Origin: Gammaproteobacteria bacterium Gsub
Lineage (GTDB): Bacteria; Pseudomonadota; Gammaproteobacteria; PS1; Pseudothioglobaceae
Assembly: GCA_002007405.1 (NCBI GenBank)
Contig: JYIN01000002.1
Coordinates: 62,001-126,000, forward strand
Reading direction: 5' to 3'
Length of the DNA stretch: 64,000 bases
The notes beneath the pieces were generated by a model that searched no databases, was not told where the DNA came from, and saw nothing but the letters and a program-made list of their open reading frames with translations. Below are positions 55,281 to 64,000 of the stretch, one piece after another. Each line of letters opens with the position of its first letter. The stretch's first letter is position 1. The translations under genes and the position numbers were made by a program.

Positions 55281-55775
55281 TTACTTATACTTTGCATCTT
55301 CTAACTTAGTTTTATTAATCATATCTTCGTTTTTATCACCTACTTCTAATAAGCGTGCTTTGTTAATAATGCTGCCCTCGCGTGAGTCTATAAACGCATA
55401 ATCAAAAATTTGAGTCTCAACAATGGCATCAACTGGGCAAGATTCCTCACAAAAACCGCAAAAAATACATTTGAATAAATCAATGTCATATTGTGTGGTA
55501 CGACGCGTTCCATCTTCACGCATCTCAGACTCAATGGTAATCGCATTGGCGGGACAAACTGCCTCGCACAATTTACAAGCAATGCAGCGTTCTTCGCCAT
55601 TTGGATAACGGCGCAGGGCGTGTAAGCCTCGAAAACGCGGTGAAATCGGGGTTCTTTCCTCAGGAAATTGCACCGTGATTTTTTTATTAACCAATTCTTT
55701 TGCGGTAATGCCAAGCCCAGCGCGTAACTCACTTAGACTAAAATTCTTAATCAGTTTTTTAAATTTTTTACCCAA
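55281..55775 (-). CDS. nuoI: NADH-quinone oxidoreductase subunit I
   Basis: NuoI carries clusters N6a and N6b, the wire between NuoG and NuoB. Both 4Fe-4S motifs are intact: [12 protein letters not shown] and [12 protein letters not shown]. The 164-residue protein uses a TTG start at 55775, preceded by a G-rich GGGGGTG, and overlaps the nuoH end by 8 bp. No ATG in a good position gives the family N-terminus, which supports the TTG. Confidence 0.95.
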   Translation of the reverse strand: MGKKFKKLIKNFSLSELRAGLGITAKELVNKKITVQFPEERTPISPRFRGLHALRRYPNGEERCIACKLCEAVCPANAITIESEMREDGTRRTTQYDIDLFKCIFCGFCEESCPVDAIVETQIFDYAFIDSREGSIINKARLLEVGDKNEDMINKTKLEDAKYK

Positions 55776-56850
55776 ACCACACCCCCAATTTTAATTGAGT
55801 CATTAAAGCTACGACAAAAATCCAAATGATAGTTATTGGCAGAAACACTTTCCAAGACAGGCGCATAATTTGGTCATAACGAAAGCGTGGGAAAGTGGCG
55901 CGCACCCACAAATATAAAAACATAAAAAAACTTGACTTCGCCAATAACCAAACAATCCCCGGCACCCATGAAAACATAAATTCTAAATAAGGAATGCCCA
56001 TAAATGGAGAATGCCAACCGCCAAAAAACAACAACACTGCTAACACTGCCATCAAAATCATATTGGCATATTCTGCCAAAAAGAAGATTGCAAAAGTCAT
56101 ACCTGAATATTCAACATGAGTGCCGCCGACAATCTCTGACTCCCCTTCTACCACATCAAATGGAGCGCGGTTAGTTTCTACTAAAGCAGATATAAAAAAT
56201 ATAATCATCATCGGCAATAACGGTAGCCAATACCAATGCAAAATACCGCCTCTTTGTGCTTCTACAATGGTGTTAAGATTTACACTGCCCGCTATCATCA
56301 CCACAGTTACTAAGGCAAAACCAATCACAATTTCATACGAGACCAAAAGTGATGCACTACGCAATGCCCCTAATAATGGGTATTTAGAATTTGAGGCCCA
56401 ACCCGCTAAAATAATACCATACACGCCAATTGAGCCAATTGCCAAAACATAGAGCAAACTCACATCCAAATCAACAACAAAAATACCCTCCGCAAAGGGA
56501 ATCACTGCCCAAACCGCAATCGCAGGAGCAATCGCCAAAACAGGTGCCAAAAGGAATAAATAAATATTTGCTTTGCTAGGAAAAATAATCTCTTTAGTCA
56601 TTAGTTTTAAAGCATCAGCAATAGGTTGCAACCAGCCTCTTGGACCCACTCGGTTAGGACCAATTCGCAGCTGCATATAACCAATCATCTTACGCTCAGC
56701 ATAAGTGAAATAAGCCACCACTAACATCAATGGCATAATCAAAGCGAAGGCTTTAATTAAAATAATCAAAACTGTGGCAATTACACCATCAAACCAAGGT
56801 AAGAGATTATGGGTAGAAACAACAAATGCCTGCCATAATGCCATCATCAT
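55768..56850 (-). CDS. nuoH: NADH-quinone oxidoreductase subunit H
   Basis: NuoH forms much of the quinone chamber with NuoB and NuoD. The 360-residue protein has about nine hydrophobic segments and the conserved [21 protein letters not shown] and [19 protein letters not shown]. It overlaps nuoG by 4 bp and nuoI by 8 bp. Three consecutive ATGs (MMMAL) are possible starts. Confidence 0.96.
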   Translation of the reverse strand: MMMALWQAFVVSTHNLLPWFDGVIATVLIILIKAFALIMPLMLVVAYFTYAERKMIGYMQLRIGPNRVGPRGWLQPIADALKLMTKEIIFPSKANIYLFLLAPVLAIAPAIAVWAVIPFAEGIFVVDLDVSLLYVLAIGSIGVYGIILAGWASNSKYPLLGALRSASLLVSYEIVIGFALVTVVMIAGSVNLNTIVEAQRGGILHWYWLPLLPMMIIFFISALVETNRAPFDVVEGESEIVGGTHVEYSGMTFAIFFLAEYANMILMAVLAVLLFFGGWHSPFMGIPYLEFMFSWVPGIVWLLAKSSFFMFLYLWVRATFPRFRYDQIMRLSWKVFLPITIIWIFVVALMTQLKLGVWFG

Positions 56851-59114
56851 TGCCCCCTATCCCAAGTCTGGCGATTAGCGTTAATAAACACACAATCGTC
56901 TGCCACAGTCTCACTGAGCACAACTGGCACGCCTAAATAATCATCAGTCTGTGTAAGTTTTAATTTTTTGGCAGTGGCAGCATTCATTGAGGCGGTATTA
57001 ATTTGTCCAATTTTGGTCATCTGTAATGCTGGAGAATGTCTTAATAAGACATCAATCGCATAAGGGGATTTTTGCCAGATGATATCAATTCCTTTTTTCA
57101 TCGTTAAATCAATAGACACATCAACTTTAGACACATCAACTTTGCTTAATTTTGGATTTTGGTGCATTGTTGCCTCAGATGTTATTTGTTGATTAGCGGT
57201 GTAATCAAAACCAGGTAACTGCAATAAATCTGCCAACACTTTGAATACTTTCCAAGCGGGTTTTGCCTCACCCGGCGCACTGACGGCAGCCGGAAATGAT
57301 TGCACTAAACCCTCAATATTAACATGCGATCCTGGGCTTTCGTAAAAATTAGCAATGGGTAATAAAATATCAGCATATTCTAATACGACCTCATCTTTAA
57401 AACTATTCAAGGCAATGATAAAAGTATCAGCATTATTAAACGCTTCAATCGCTTTAGGGCTGTTATAAAAATCATATTGTGGATAAATATCAAGCAAAAT
57501 ATAAGCTTTTAACTGGGCGGTTAACATGGTATTGGCATCAAGCCCATCTCGGCCTGGGGTAAAACCTGCTAAATCAGCCGCCTTCGAATTGGCAGATAGA
57601 CTGGTGTTGAGAGTTTTGCTATCAGTGTGCTGGGCAATTTGAGTAATTAAAGCAGCAATGATTGCAACTTGGGGGATGTTTAGCAGATGCTCACCAAGTA
57701 CAATTACCGCATTATCTGCTCGTAGCAATCTTGCAGCTAATTGTTTTGCCGTTGCGTTAGGGTTGAGATTTTGCAAATCAGGCAAAACCTCAGCTTGGGT
57801 GCTTTCTAACACTACTTTCAAAACACCTGCCAGTAATAATGCAATTTGGTTAGGGGCAATAATGTTATGATTATTCGGCTGGTAATTAAAATCAAATTCA
57901 GCAACATTTACCACATCTACCATTGCCCCTGATAAAACCGCCTTACGCAGGCGGTGGTTAATCAGCGGCTGTTCTAATCTTAAATTAGCACCTATAATCA
58001 AACCGTAATCAAGTGTCTCCAAATCCGTTAGTTTGATATTTGATGGCAGATTTATAGTAGCATCCAAATCTTTAATATTCAAGCGATAATCAATGTTTTG
58101 AGTGCCTACTCCACGAAGGATTTTTTGCAATAAATAAAACTCTTCCAGGGTTGCTGTATTCGTTGCTAAAGCCCCAAGTCGGTCAGTTTGTTTGTTATTT
58201 AAAACCGCATTATTTAACCCTTTAAGCGCAAAATCAAGTGCCACATTCCATGTTACTTCTTGCCATTTTCCTTCAATCTTAATCTGTGGCATAAGCAACC
58301 TATTTTCATGAGATAAACCTTGATAAGAAAAACGCTCTCTATCGGCAATCCAAGTCTCATTAATATCGCTGTTTTCTCGCGCAACAATCCGTTTAACTTT
58401 GCCTTTATAGGTCTGAGATAGCAAATTAGAACCCACCAAATCATGCCTGCTAACGCCCGCCACCGATTGCATTTGCCAACTTCTAAGCTCGTAGCGAAAA
58501 GGCTTGGAAGTCAGTGCCCCAACTGGGCAAATATCAATCATATTGCCTGATAACTCTGAGTCAATCCCATATGCCAAAAAAGGCTCAATTTTGAGATTTT
58601 CACCACGCCCAGTCGCACCCATTTCCATCACTCCAGCAATCTCATCCCCAAAACGCACACACCGAGTGCAATGAATGCAGCGGGTCATATCAGTTTGAAT
58701 CAACGCTCCAATATCTTTATCTTCCACAATCCGTTTGCCTTCGGTGAAACGCGAAATATCAGCACCATAATCCATTGCTACATCTTGGAGCTCACACTCA
58801 CCGCCTTGGTCGCAAATCGGGCAATCTAGAGGATGGTTAATAAGCAAAAATTCCATCACTGCCTTTTGCGATATTTTGGTTTTATCATTATGCGTCCAAA
58901 TTTTCATCCCCTCTGCAATAGGGGTAGAACACGCAGGTTTTGGTTTTGGCGACCCTTCAATATCCACCAAACACATTCGACAATTTGCCGCAATAGAGAG
59001 GTGTTTATGATAACAAAAACGAGGTACCCTAATCCCTGCCCTATCGGTAACAGCAATTAACATCTCCCCTGGATCGGCACTAACTTTGGCACCGTCAATT
59101 TCAATTTCTAGCAT
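56847..59114 (-). CDS. nuoG: NADH-quinone oxidoreductase subunit G
   Basis: NuoG holds the 2Fe-2S cluster N1b and 4Fe-4S clusters of the peripheral arm. The 755-residue protein has [34 protein letters not shown] and [13 protein letters not shown], then the molybdopterin-oxidoreductase-like domain. Near residue 675 the five-residue unit SKVDV is duplicated (a 15-bp tandem repeat around 57110-57145). It lies 65 bp after nuoF. Confidence 0.96.
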   Translation of the reverse strand: MLEIEIDGAKVSADPGEMLIAVTDRAGIRVPRFCYHKHLSIAANCRMCLVDIEGSPKPKPACSTPIAEGMKIWTHNDKTKISQKAVMEFLLINHPLDCPICDQGGECELQDVAMDYGADISRFTEGKRIVEDKDIGALIQTDMTRCIHCTRCVRFGDEIAGVMEMGATGRGENLKIEPFLAYGIDSELSGNMIDICPVGALTSKPFRYELRSWQMQSVAGVSRHDLVGSNLLSQTYKGKVKRIVARENSDINETWIADRERFSYQGLSHENRLLMPQIKIEGKWQEVTWNVALDFALKGLNNAVLNNKQTDRLGALATNTATLEEFYLLQKILRGVGTQNIDYRLNIKDLDATINLPSNIKLTDLETLDYGLIIGANLRLEQPLINHRLRKAVLSGAMVDVVNVAEFDFNYQPNNHNIIAPNQIALLLAGVLKVVLESTQAEVLPDLQNLNPNATAKQLAARLLRADNAVIVLGEHLLNIPQVAIIAALITQIAQHTDSKTLNTSLSANSKAADLAGFTPGRDGLDANTMLTAQLKAYILLDIYPQYDFYNSPKAIEAFNNADTFIIALNSFKDEVVLEYADILLPIANFYESPGSHVNIEGLVQSFPAAVSAPGEAKPAWKVFKVLADLLQLPGFDYTANQQITSEATMHQNPKLSKVDVSKVDVSIDLTMKKGIDIIWQKSPYAIDVLLRHSPALQMTKIGQINTASMNAATAKKLKLTQTDDYLGVPVVLSETVADDCVFINANRQTWDRGQ

Positions 59115-59179
59115 AATCTTTTTTAGAGTCTTAACTGGTTAATATCCCATTTTTAATAAGTTTTTTTTTAAATTCAGCA

Positions 59180-60472
59180 TCATTTAATATTTTCGCCACT
59201 GTTTTTTACCTCTATTATACTTTTGCCATGTTTGATATAGTGGTCAAACTCATCTCTAAAATGACGCAGGAAACTCTCAACAGGCATGGCAGCAGCGTCA
59301 CCTAAAGCACAGATAGTGTTGCCTATGATTTTGTCTTGAACGCTGAGTAATAAATCAATATCGGCTGCTTTACCATTACCATCAATGATGCGTTTTAAAA
59401 TGCGGTAGAGCCAGCCAGTGCCTTCACGACAAGGCGTACATTGCCCGCAGGATTCATCATAATAAAAATGAGCGAGACGGGTTAGGGCTTTGACCATACA
59501 AGTACTATCATCCATCACAATCACCGAGCCAGCACCGAGCATTGAGCCAGCATGCTCAATGCTGTCGTAATCCATCGTCATATTCATTGCCACTTCAGCA
59601 GTTAATACTGGAGTTGATGAGCCACCAGGGATGACAGCCTTTAGCGTTCTGCCACTGCGAACACCACCTGCCATTTTTAATAAATCTTTAAATGGAATGC
59701 CCATTGGTACTTCAAAATTGGCTGGTTTTTGCACATGACCCGTTACAGAAAATAACTTAACGCCCCCTGAATTTTTAACCCCTAAGTCGGCAAACCATTG
59801 CCCGCCATGGCTCAAAATAGATGGCACAGAGGCAAAACTCTCGGTATTGTTAATGGTGGTGGGTTTGCCGAATAAACCAACATTAGCGGGGAACGGCGGT
59901 TTAAATCGTGGTTGTCCTTTTTTGCCTTCAATAGATTCTAACAATGCTGTCTCTTCACCACAAATATATGCCCCTGCCCCTAAATGGCTATACAGGTCAA
60001 AACTCATACCACTACCATGGATATTTTTGCCCAATAAACCTAGTTCATAAGCTTGGGCTAAGGCGGCTTCAAAACGATAAAAAGGTTCTTTAAATTCGCC
60101 ACGAATATAGTTATAGCCTACAGTTGCCCCCATGACAAAGCCACCAATTGCCATCCCCTCAATCACCGCATGGGGATTAAAACGCAAAATATCACGATCT
60201 TTACAAGTCCCCGGCTCTCCTTCATCAGAATTACAAACAACAAACTTTTGACCTGCCTGATTTCTAGGCATAAATGACCATTTTAATCCTGTTGGAAAAC
60301 CCGCCCCACCGCGCCCACGAAGCCCTGAGGTTTTTAATTCATCAATAATTTTTTCAGGCGTCCATTTGCCTGCTAGAATCTCACGCCAAATTTGATAACC
60401 GCCATTTTTTTTATAAGTCGCTAAAGTATGCGGATTATCTTGATCAATGGTTTTAAAACAAACTTCATTCAT
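59180..60472 (-). CDS. nuoF: NADH-quinone oxidoreductase subunit F
   Basis: NuoF binds FMN and NADH and carries cluster N3. The 430-residue protein shows [16 protein letters not shown] (NADH/FMN), [16 protein letters not shown] and the cluster ligands [15 protein letters not shown]. It overlaps the nuoE stop by 4 bp. The 65-bp gap to nuoG contains no gene. Confidence 0.97.
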   Translation of the reverse strand: MNEVCFKTIDQDNPHTLATYKKNGGYQIWREILAGKWTPEKIIDELKTSGLRGRGGAGFPTGLKWSFMPRNQAGQKFVVCNSDEGEPGTCKDRDILRFNPHAVIEGMAIGGFVMGATVGYNYIRGEFKEPFYRFEAALAQAYELGLLGKNIHGSGMSFDLYSHLGAGAYICGEETALLESIEGKKGQPRFKPPFPANVGLFGKPTTINNTESFASVPSILSHGGQWFADLGVKNSGGVKLFSVTGHVQKPANFEVPMGIPFKDLLKMAGGVRSGRTLKAVIPGGSSTPVLTAEVAMNMTMDYDSIEHAGSMLGAGSVIVMDDSTCMVKALTRLAHFYYDESCGQCTPCREGTGWLYRILKRIIDGNGKAADIDLLLSVQDKIIGNTICALGDAAAMPVESFLRHFRDEFDHYIKHGKSIIEVKNSGENIK

Positions 60473-60930
60473 TTTAGACCACTAATAATTTCATTTATTT
60501 TTTGCTCATTTAGATTTTCAAAATAATCATCATTGATTTGGCACATTGGCGCACCAACGCACGCTCCTAAACATTCTACTTTTTTTACCTGCACCAATTC
60601 GCCTAATTTTTCTGCGTTAATCTTTGCCTCTAAATAATCAATCAAGTTATCAGCCCCATTTAACATACACGAGATATTATGACAAAATCGCACCGTATAT
60701 TTTGCAACAGGCTTATGATTATAATTTTCATAAAAAGTGGCAACTTCTGCCACACTAATCACAGACATATCTAAATAATCTGCCACCGCTTCAATACATT
60801 TTTTGTCCAAATACCCACCATTATCAATTTGGGACAGTTTTAACGCCTCCATCACTGCAGACTGCTGTTGCCCTTTAGGATATTTGGCTATCCATTTATC
60901 AATAGTTTGTTTGGATTTTTCTGAGATCAT
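60469..60930 (-). CDS. nuoE: NADH-quinone oxidoreductase subunit E
   Basis: NuoE carries the 2Fe-2S cluster N1a. The 153-residue protein has the ligands in [12 protein letters not shown] and [18 protein letters not shown]. Its ATG lies only 3 bp after the stop of the DndE-ATPase gene, with no clear Shine-Dalgarno sequence between. In nearly all nuo operons nuoD is immediately upstream, and here it is not. The unit nuoE-nuoN is therefore cut off from nuoA-nuoD. Confidence 0.96.
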   Translation of the reverse strand: MISEKSKQTIDKWIAKYPKGQQQSAVMEALKLSQIDNGGYLDKKCIEAVADYLDMSVISVAEVATFYENYNHKPVAKYTVRFCHNISCMLNGADNLIDYLEAKINAEKLGELVQVKKVECLGACVGAPMCQINDDYFENLNEQKINEIISGLK

Positions 60931-60933
60931 ATA

Positions 60934-62481
60934 TTAATTATTTCTGATTCTTTTAAAAAATAAATTAATATCAATTAGTTGTGATTCATTAACACAGATT
61001 ATTCCTTTTTGTGGTGCTAAATTTTTTAAACATTCAGATAGTTTCTTATCATCTTTATCCGCTCCCAAAAATTTTTGAATATATTTATTGTTACTTTTGT
61101 CATTCACATCCAATAAAATAGATGTTCCTATTTGTGATGTAAAATCAAAATATTTTTGATTATAATCTTCTACTCCTTGTGTCAATAAGATGATCATAAC
61201 ACCCCTTGATCTTATCAATCTTAATAAATTTTCTAGTATTTCACTAGCTTTTTTATTATTAAGATAAACATGGGCTTCGTCTATGACAATAACATATCTC
61301 ATGGATTTAATCGATCCGTTAGTTTTGCTATCGCTACATGACATAAAAACATCTTTCAGATAATTTAATATTAAGAAAATAATAGTTTGGCTAGCAGATT
61401 TAGGCATAGTTGCTGGTAAATTTATATAACAATTGCTATCATAAATACTAATGTCTTTATCTTTCTTAAACCAATCCGCAATATCGTCAAAAATAGCAGT
61501 TAAATTATCATGCTTAATATTTTTTTCTTTATAAAAAACATCTAACTTATCTTTGATTGTTTTAATGGTTGGGTGCTCACCATTTTTTCTTGAATTAATA
61601 AATATCTTACGAAGTACTTCAGATAAGTTTTTCTTTTGTGTGGGTCCTGTATAGTTAACTGAGGCTATCGCATCCCTAAACCCCTGTATTTCTACTCTTT
61701 GTAAATTTTCATCTATTAAATTTATATGTGATAAAGGATTAAAACTCAATTCTCCTTGACTCACATTAATAAAATTACATTGCGTTTCGTCTAAAAAATG
61801 TTTTAATTTATCAGATTTACCTTCCCCCTTAGGATCAAAAAATATAAACTTTAATTCTCCATGACTTTGTTGGTGTATTTGCCATAATAAATCTTTAACA
61901 AACTCTGTTTTACCTGCCCCTGTTGTGCCAGCAATAGCAATATGTTGATTGTTATTATATTTTTGATTATTAATTTTTACCTCTATTGGTAAGCCATTAT
62001 CAAAACCTAAATTTAATGATATTTCTTTATCACAAGCATTTATATGTTTAGGTTCTTTTTGTGTGGCATCACTATTATGGTTTATATCCAATAATTGTAA
62101 ACCATCTTTAATGGATTCAATCAATACATCTATATGATTCTTTTCCTGAACGCTAATTAAATTATATAATTTTGATAACCCATCATCTAAATGAAGTTTA
62201 ACTAATTGTGACCATTGTTCATTTGTGGTTGTATTACAATAGTATTGATTAAATAGTGATCTGTATAAATCTTCACTATTGCTATTAAACAGATTATGTC
62301 CTTTGTATTCTTTGCCAGTATTGTCTAAGTTACCTACCTCATCTAAATTAAATTTAGTTAATTTTTGTAGGCTATAAGCAATAGCAATACGAGCAATCAC
62401 CGCCTCATTGGGGAAATTAAATTTTTTTGTTAAATAGTTAACAACTTGTTTATTTTTCTGATTTGTCTTTATACTTAACAT
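60934..62481 (-). CDS. DndE domain fused to a HerA/FtsK-type ATPase
   Basis: The 515-residue protein has two parts. Residues 1-110 match the DndE pattern: PNEAVIARIAIAYSLQ, then FNSNSEDLYRSLFNQYYC and SQLVKLHLDDGLSKL, as in the DNA phosphorothioation protein DndE. Residues 165-515 are a HerA/FtsK-type ATPase with Walker A GTTGAGKT (185-192), FFDPKGEG, Walker B VIVIDEAH (397-404) and a sensor-like ILLTQGVED. It lies 8 bp after the DndD-like gene and 3 bp before nuoE. Free-standing DndE is about 110-125 residues; a helicase-like ATPase (DptH) is separate in many Dnd systems. The roles in modification versus restriction are open. Confidence 0.75.
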   Translation of the reverse strand: MLSIKTNQKNKQVVNYLTKKFNFPNEAVIARIAIAYSLQKLTKFNLDEVGNLDNTGKEYKGHNLFNSNSEDLYRSLFNQYYCNTTTNEQWSQLVKLHLDDGLSKLYNLISVQEKNHIDVLIESIKDGLQLLDINHNSDATQKEPKHINACDKEISLNLGFDNGLPIEVKINNQKYNNNQHIAIAGTTGAGKTEFVKDLLWQIHQQSHGELKFIFFDPKGEGKSDKLKHFLDETQCNFINVSQGELSFNPLSHINLIDENLQRVEIQGFRDAIASVNYTGPTQKKNLSEVLRKIFINSRKNGEHPTIKTIKDKLDVFYKEKNIKHDNLTAIFDDIADWFKKDKDISIYDSNCYINLPATMPKSASQTIIFLILNYLKDVFMSCSDSKTNGSIKSMRYVIVIDEAHVYLNNKKASEILENLLRLIRSRGVMIILLTQGVEDYNQKYFDFTSQIGTSILLDVNDKSNNKYIQKFLGADKDDKKLSECLKNLAPQKGIICVNESQLIDINLFFKRIRNN

Positions 62482-62489
62482 AAACTATT

Positions 62490-64000
62490 CTAATTAAAAT
62501 AACCTTTATGAATATCACTTTTACCGTTTGTATTGTTTATTAAATAATTTTGTGCAATATACTGGTTTATTTCGTTGTATTTTGATGTAGTTATTTCAGT
62601 ATCTGTTGAAAAAATAACAACTTGGTTTGATAATTTAGGGTAATAATGTTTCAAAATATTGTCTCTATGTGTACTATCTAATCTAGCTAATGGGGTATCA
62701 ATAAACACAGGTAAATTATGAATTGAATTATCCAAAATAGATTTAAGTAAGGCTGAGATATATAATTGTTGTTCGCCTTTTGATAATTTTTCTGAGTTTA
62801 CTGGTTGAAGATTACTATCAAATAATTCAACCTCCATTCCTTTATCATTAGATAGTATAGTTATACGGACATCTTTAACGAGTTCTTTATGCCATAAATT
62901 ATTTAATTCAGTTAATAACTTATCTTTAATAGATTCCTTTTTTTCATTTTTTTCTTCTTGAATAAAATCTTTTAATACATTGGTGTATTTTTCTGATAGT
63001 TCTATCTTTTCTTGATTTGTTTTATTTACCTTTGATGTGTCATATAATATTGAAAGCCTCTTTTCATCAGTTGAATTCTCTGTTTCAAGTTTAGATATAT
63101 CATTCTCTATACTACCTATTTTTTTATTCAAATCGTCCTTTTTATTTTCAAAATTTTTTTTATCATCAATAAAGGATTTTGTAAGATCATCGGCACTCAT
63201 AAGTTCCGATTGTTTTATAGTTTTTTCTAATGTTTCTAATTCATTTTTTGTTTTAAAAAACTGGGTAATTACTTTAGAGAAGTTAGTATCAGATTTATTT
63301 TTAATATTATCATAATTACTATTTAAATCTTTTATTTTAGATCTGTCTAAATTATGTTTAAATGGCAATGAATACTCGATGTTATCGGTACTATCAATAA
63401 AACATTTTGCTAACTTTTTAGATTTATCCGCATAAAATGTTTTTTGATTAAAGTTAATATCTGGATTAGGTAAATCGCCTTTATTAAAAAGTTGGTCAAT
63501 AAATAAATCTGCTTTTTCAGAAAAACTTTTCTTAGTAAGTTCATTTTCCTTATTGTTCTCTTCAATATCTATATGTTCTTTGGCCTCTTGTATTAAGCTA
63601 GATAACATCAATAACGGCATAACATCTACCATCTTATGAAATTCAAGTTGCACTTCATCTCTTTGTTTTTCTAAATTAACTCTTTCTCCCTGTAAATCCT
63701 CAATATTATTATTGTCTCCACCTTTACGACTAATATCCCTCTCTAATTGTTCTATTTTTCCAATAATCTCTTGAATCTCTTTATTGTATTGTTGTAAGTT
63801 GTTATTCTTAGATTTGATTCGTTGTGTATTGGAACTAATCTTATTTTCAAACTGGGTAATTTGTTCTAGTATTTCATGTGTTGATGAATCCTTTTTTAAT
63901 TTTCTAATATATCCTTCTATTTCATCTAATAAATTTTGATAAATATTTAAACCCAGCATATTTCCTAAGGTTTTATCCATTAATTTAGCTTGTTTTGCCG
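62490..64000 (-). CDS. DndD-like SMC-type ATPase of DNA phosphorothioation, N-terminus missing
   Basis: The frame is open to the window edge (codons continue through 64000), so the N-terminal Walker A half is outside. The visible 503 residues begin with the MLGLNIYQNLLDEIEGYIRKL region and continue with a long coiled coil (about residues 35-110 and 230-340). They end with the ABC signature LSKGEQQLYISALLKSIL, then LPVFIDTPLARLDSTHR (Walker B/D-loop) and NQVVIFSTDTEIT. This C-terminal block is typical of DndD, which works with DndC and DndE in sulfur incorporation into DNA. dndB and dndC would lie upstream. Confidence 0.8.
   Translation of the reverse strand, partial: AKQAKLMDKTLGNMLGLNIYQNLLDEIEGYIRKLKKDSSTHEILEQITQFENKISSNTQRIKSKNNNLQQYNKEIQEIIGKIEQLERDISRKGGDNNNIEDLQGERVNLEKQRDEVQLEFHKMVDVMPLLMLSSLIQEAKEHIDIEENNKENELTKKSFSEKADLFIDQLFNKGDLPNPDINFNQKTFYADKSKKLAKCFIDSTDNIEYSLPFKHNLDRSKIKDLNSNYDNIKNKSDTNFSKVITQFFKTKNELETLEKTIKQSELMSADDLTKSFIDDKKNFENKKDDLNKKIGSIENDISKLETENSTDEKRLSILYDTSKVNKTNQEKIELSEKYTNVLKDFIQEEKNEKKESIKDKLLTELNNLWHKELVKDVRITILSNDKGMEVELFDSNLQPVNSEKLSKGEQQLYISALLKSILDNSIHNLPVFIDTPLARLDSTHRDNILKHYYPKLSNQVVIFSTDTEITTSKYNEINQYIAQNYLINNTNGKSDIHKGYFN

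Overview
The window is AT-rich gammaproteobacterial chromosome. Gene content and protein signatures suggest a sulfur-oxidizing lineage of the SUP05/Thioglobus/mussel-symbiont kind. This placement is inference: it rests on low GC, compact operons, a periplasmic DsrE-like protein and a full proton-pumping complex I. No rRNA or tRNA gene was recognised.

Layout. Positions 1-643 hold the 3' end of oligopeptidase A (prlC) and a small membrane protein. From 648 to 17208 nearly everything is on the minus strand: fabF, acpP, queC, parE, groL, groES, rpoH, gmk, yggX, murJ, lpxA, fabZ, lpxD, skp, bamA, rseP and a DUF971 gene. Together these cover fatty-acid and lipid A synthesis, outer-membrane assembly and heat shock. 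dapF (plus) follows, then an RDD membrane protein, a secreted DsrE-like protein, a small membrane protein and an unusual NAD synthetase that begins with a phage-type helix-turn-helix domain (19794-21671). Its promoter region carries several TACCA/TGGTA half-sites. Next are a four-gene amino-acid ABC transporter of the Aap type (22111-26119), an orphan winged-helix-like protein, hemH, a minisatellite of 35- and 61-bp steps, polA and dnaE. A dimeric-type dUTPase, 5-oxoprolinase genes pxpA, pxpB and pxpC (split by a coiled-coil lipoprotein) and a large Ig-like/beta-propeller lipoprotein follow.

The accessory region 42489-47323 is a tightly overlapping four-gene operon: a MotA/TolQ/ExbB-type channel protein, two single-pass partner-like proteins with an aspartate at the membrane entry, and a membrane-anchored protein with two formylglycine-generating-enzyme-like (FGE) domains lacking the catalytic cysteines. 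The combination recalls the GldK-GldL-GldM core of Bacteroidetes gliding/type IX secretion and, more distantly, Zorya ZorAB. I did not recognise it as a described system and regard it as the strongest candidate for something new.

After an SNF-family sodium symporter and an isochorismatase-like fragment come nuoN to nuoE on the minus strand (49332-60930). Immediately upstream of nuoE, where nuoD is expected, lie a DndE-HerA/FtsK-type ATPase fusion and a DndD-like SMC-type ATPase that runs off the window. A DNA phosphorothioation (Dnd) island therefore appears to sit inside, or at a breakpoint of, the nuo operon.

Repeats include the array before polA, a 112-bp tandem duplication at 39264-39487 related to an inverted copy near 21844-21931, a 23-bp triplicate over the dnaE stop codon, and an 18-bp duplication between rpoH and groES.
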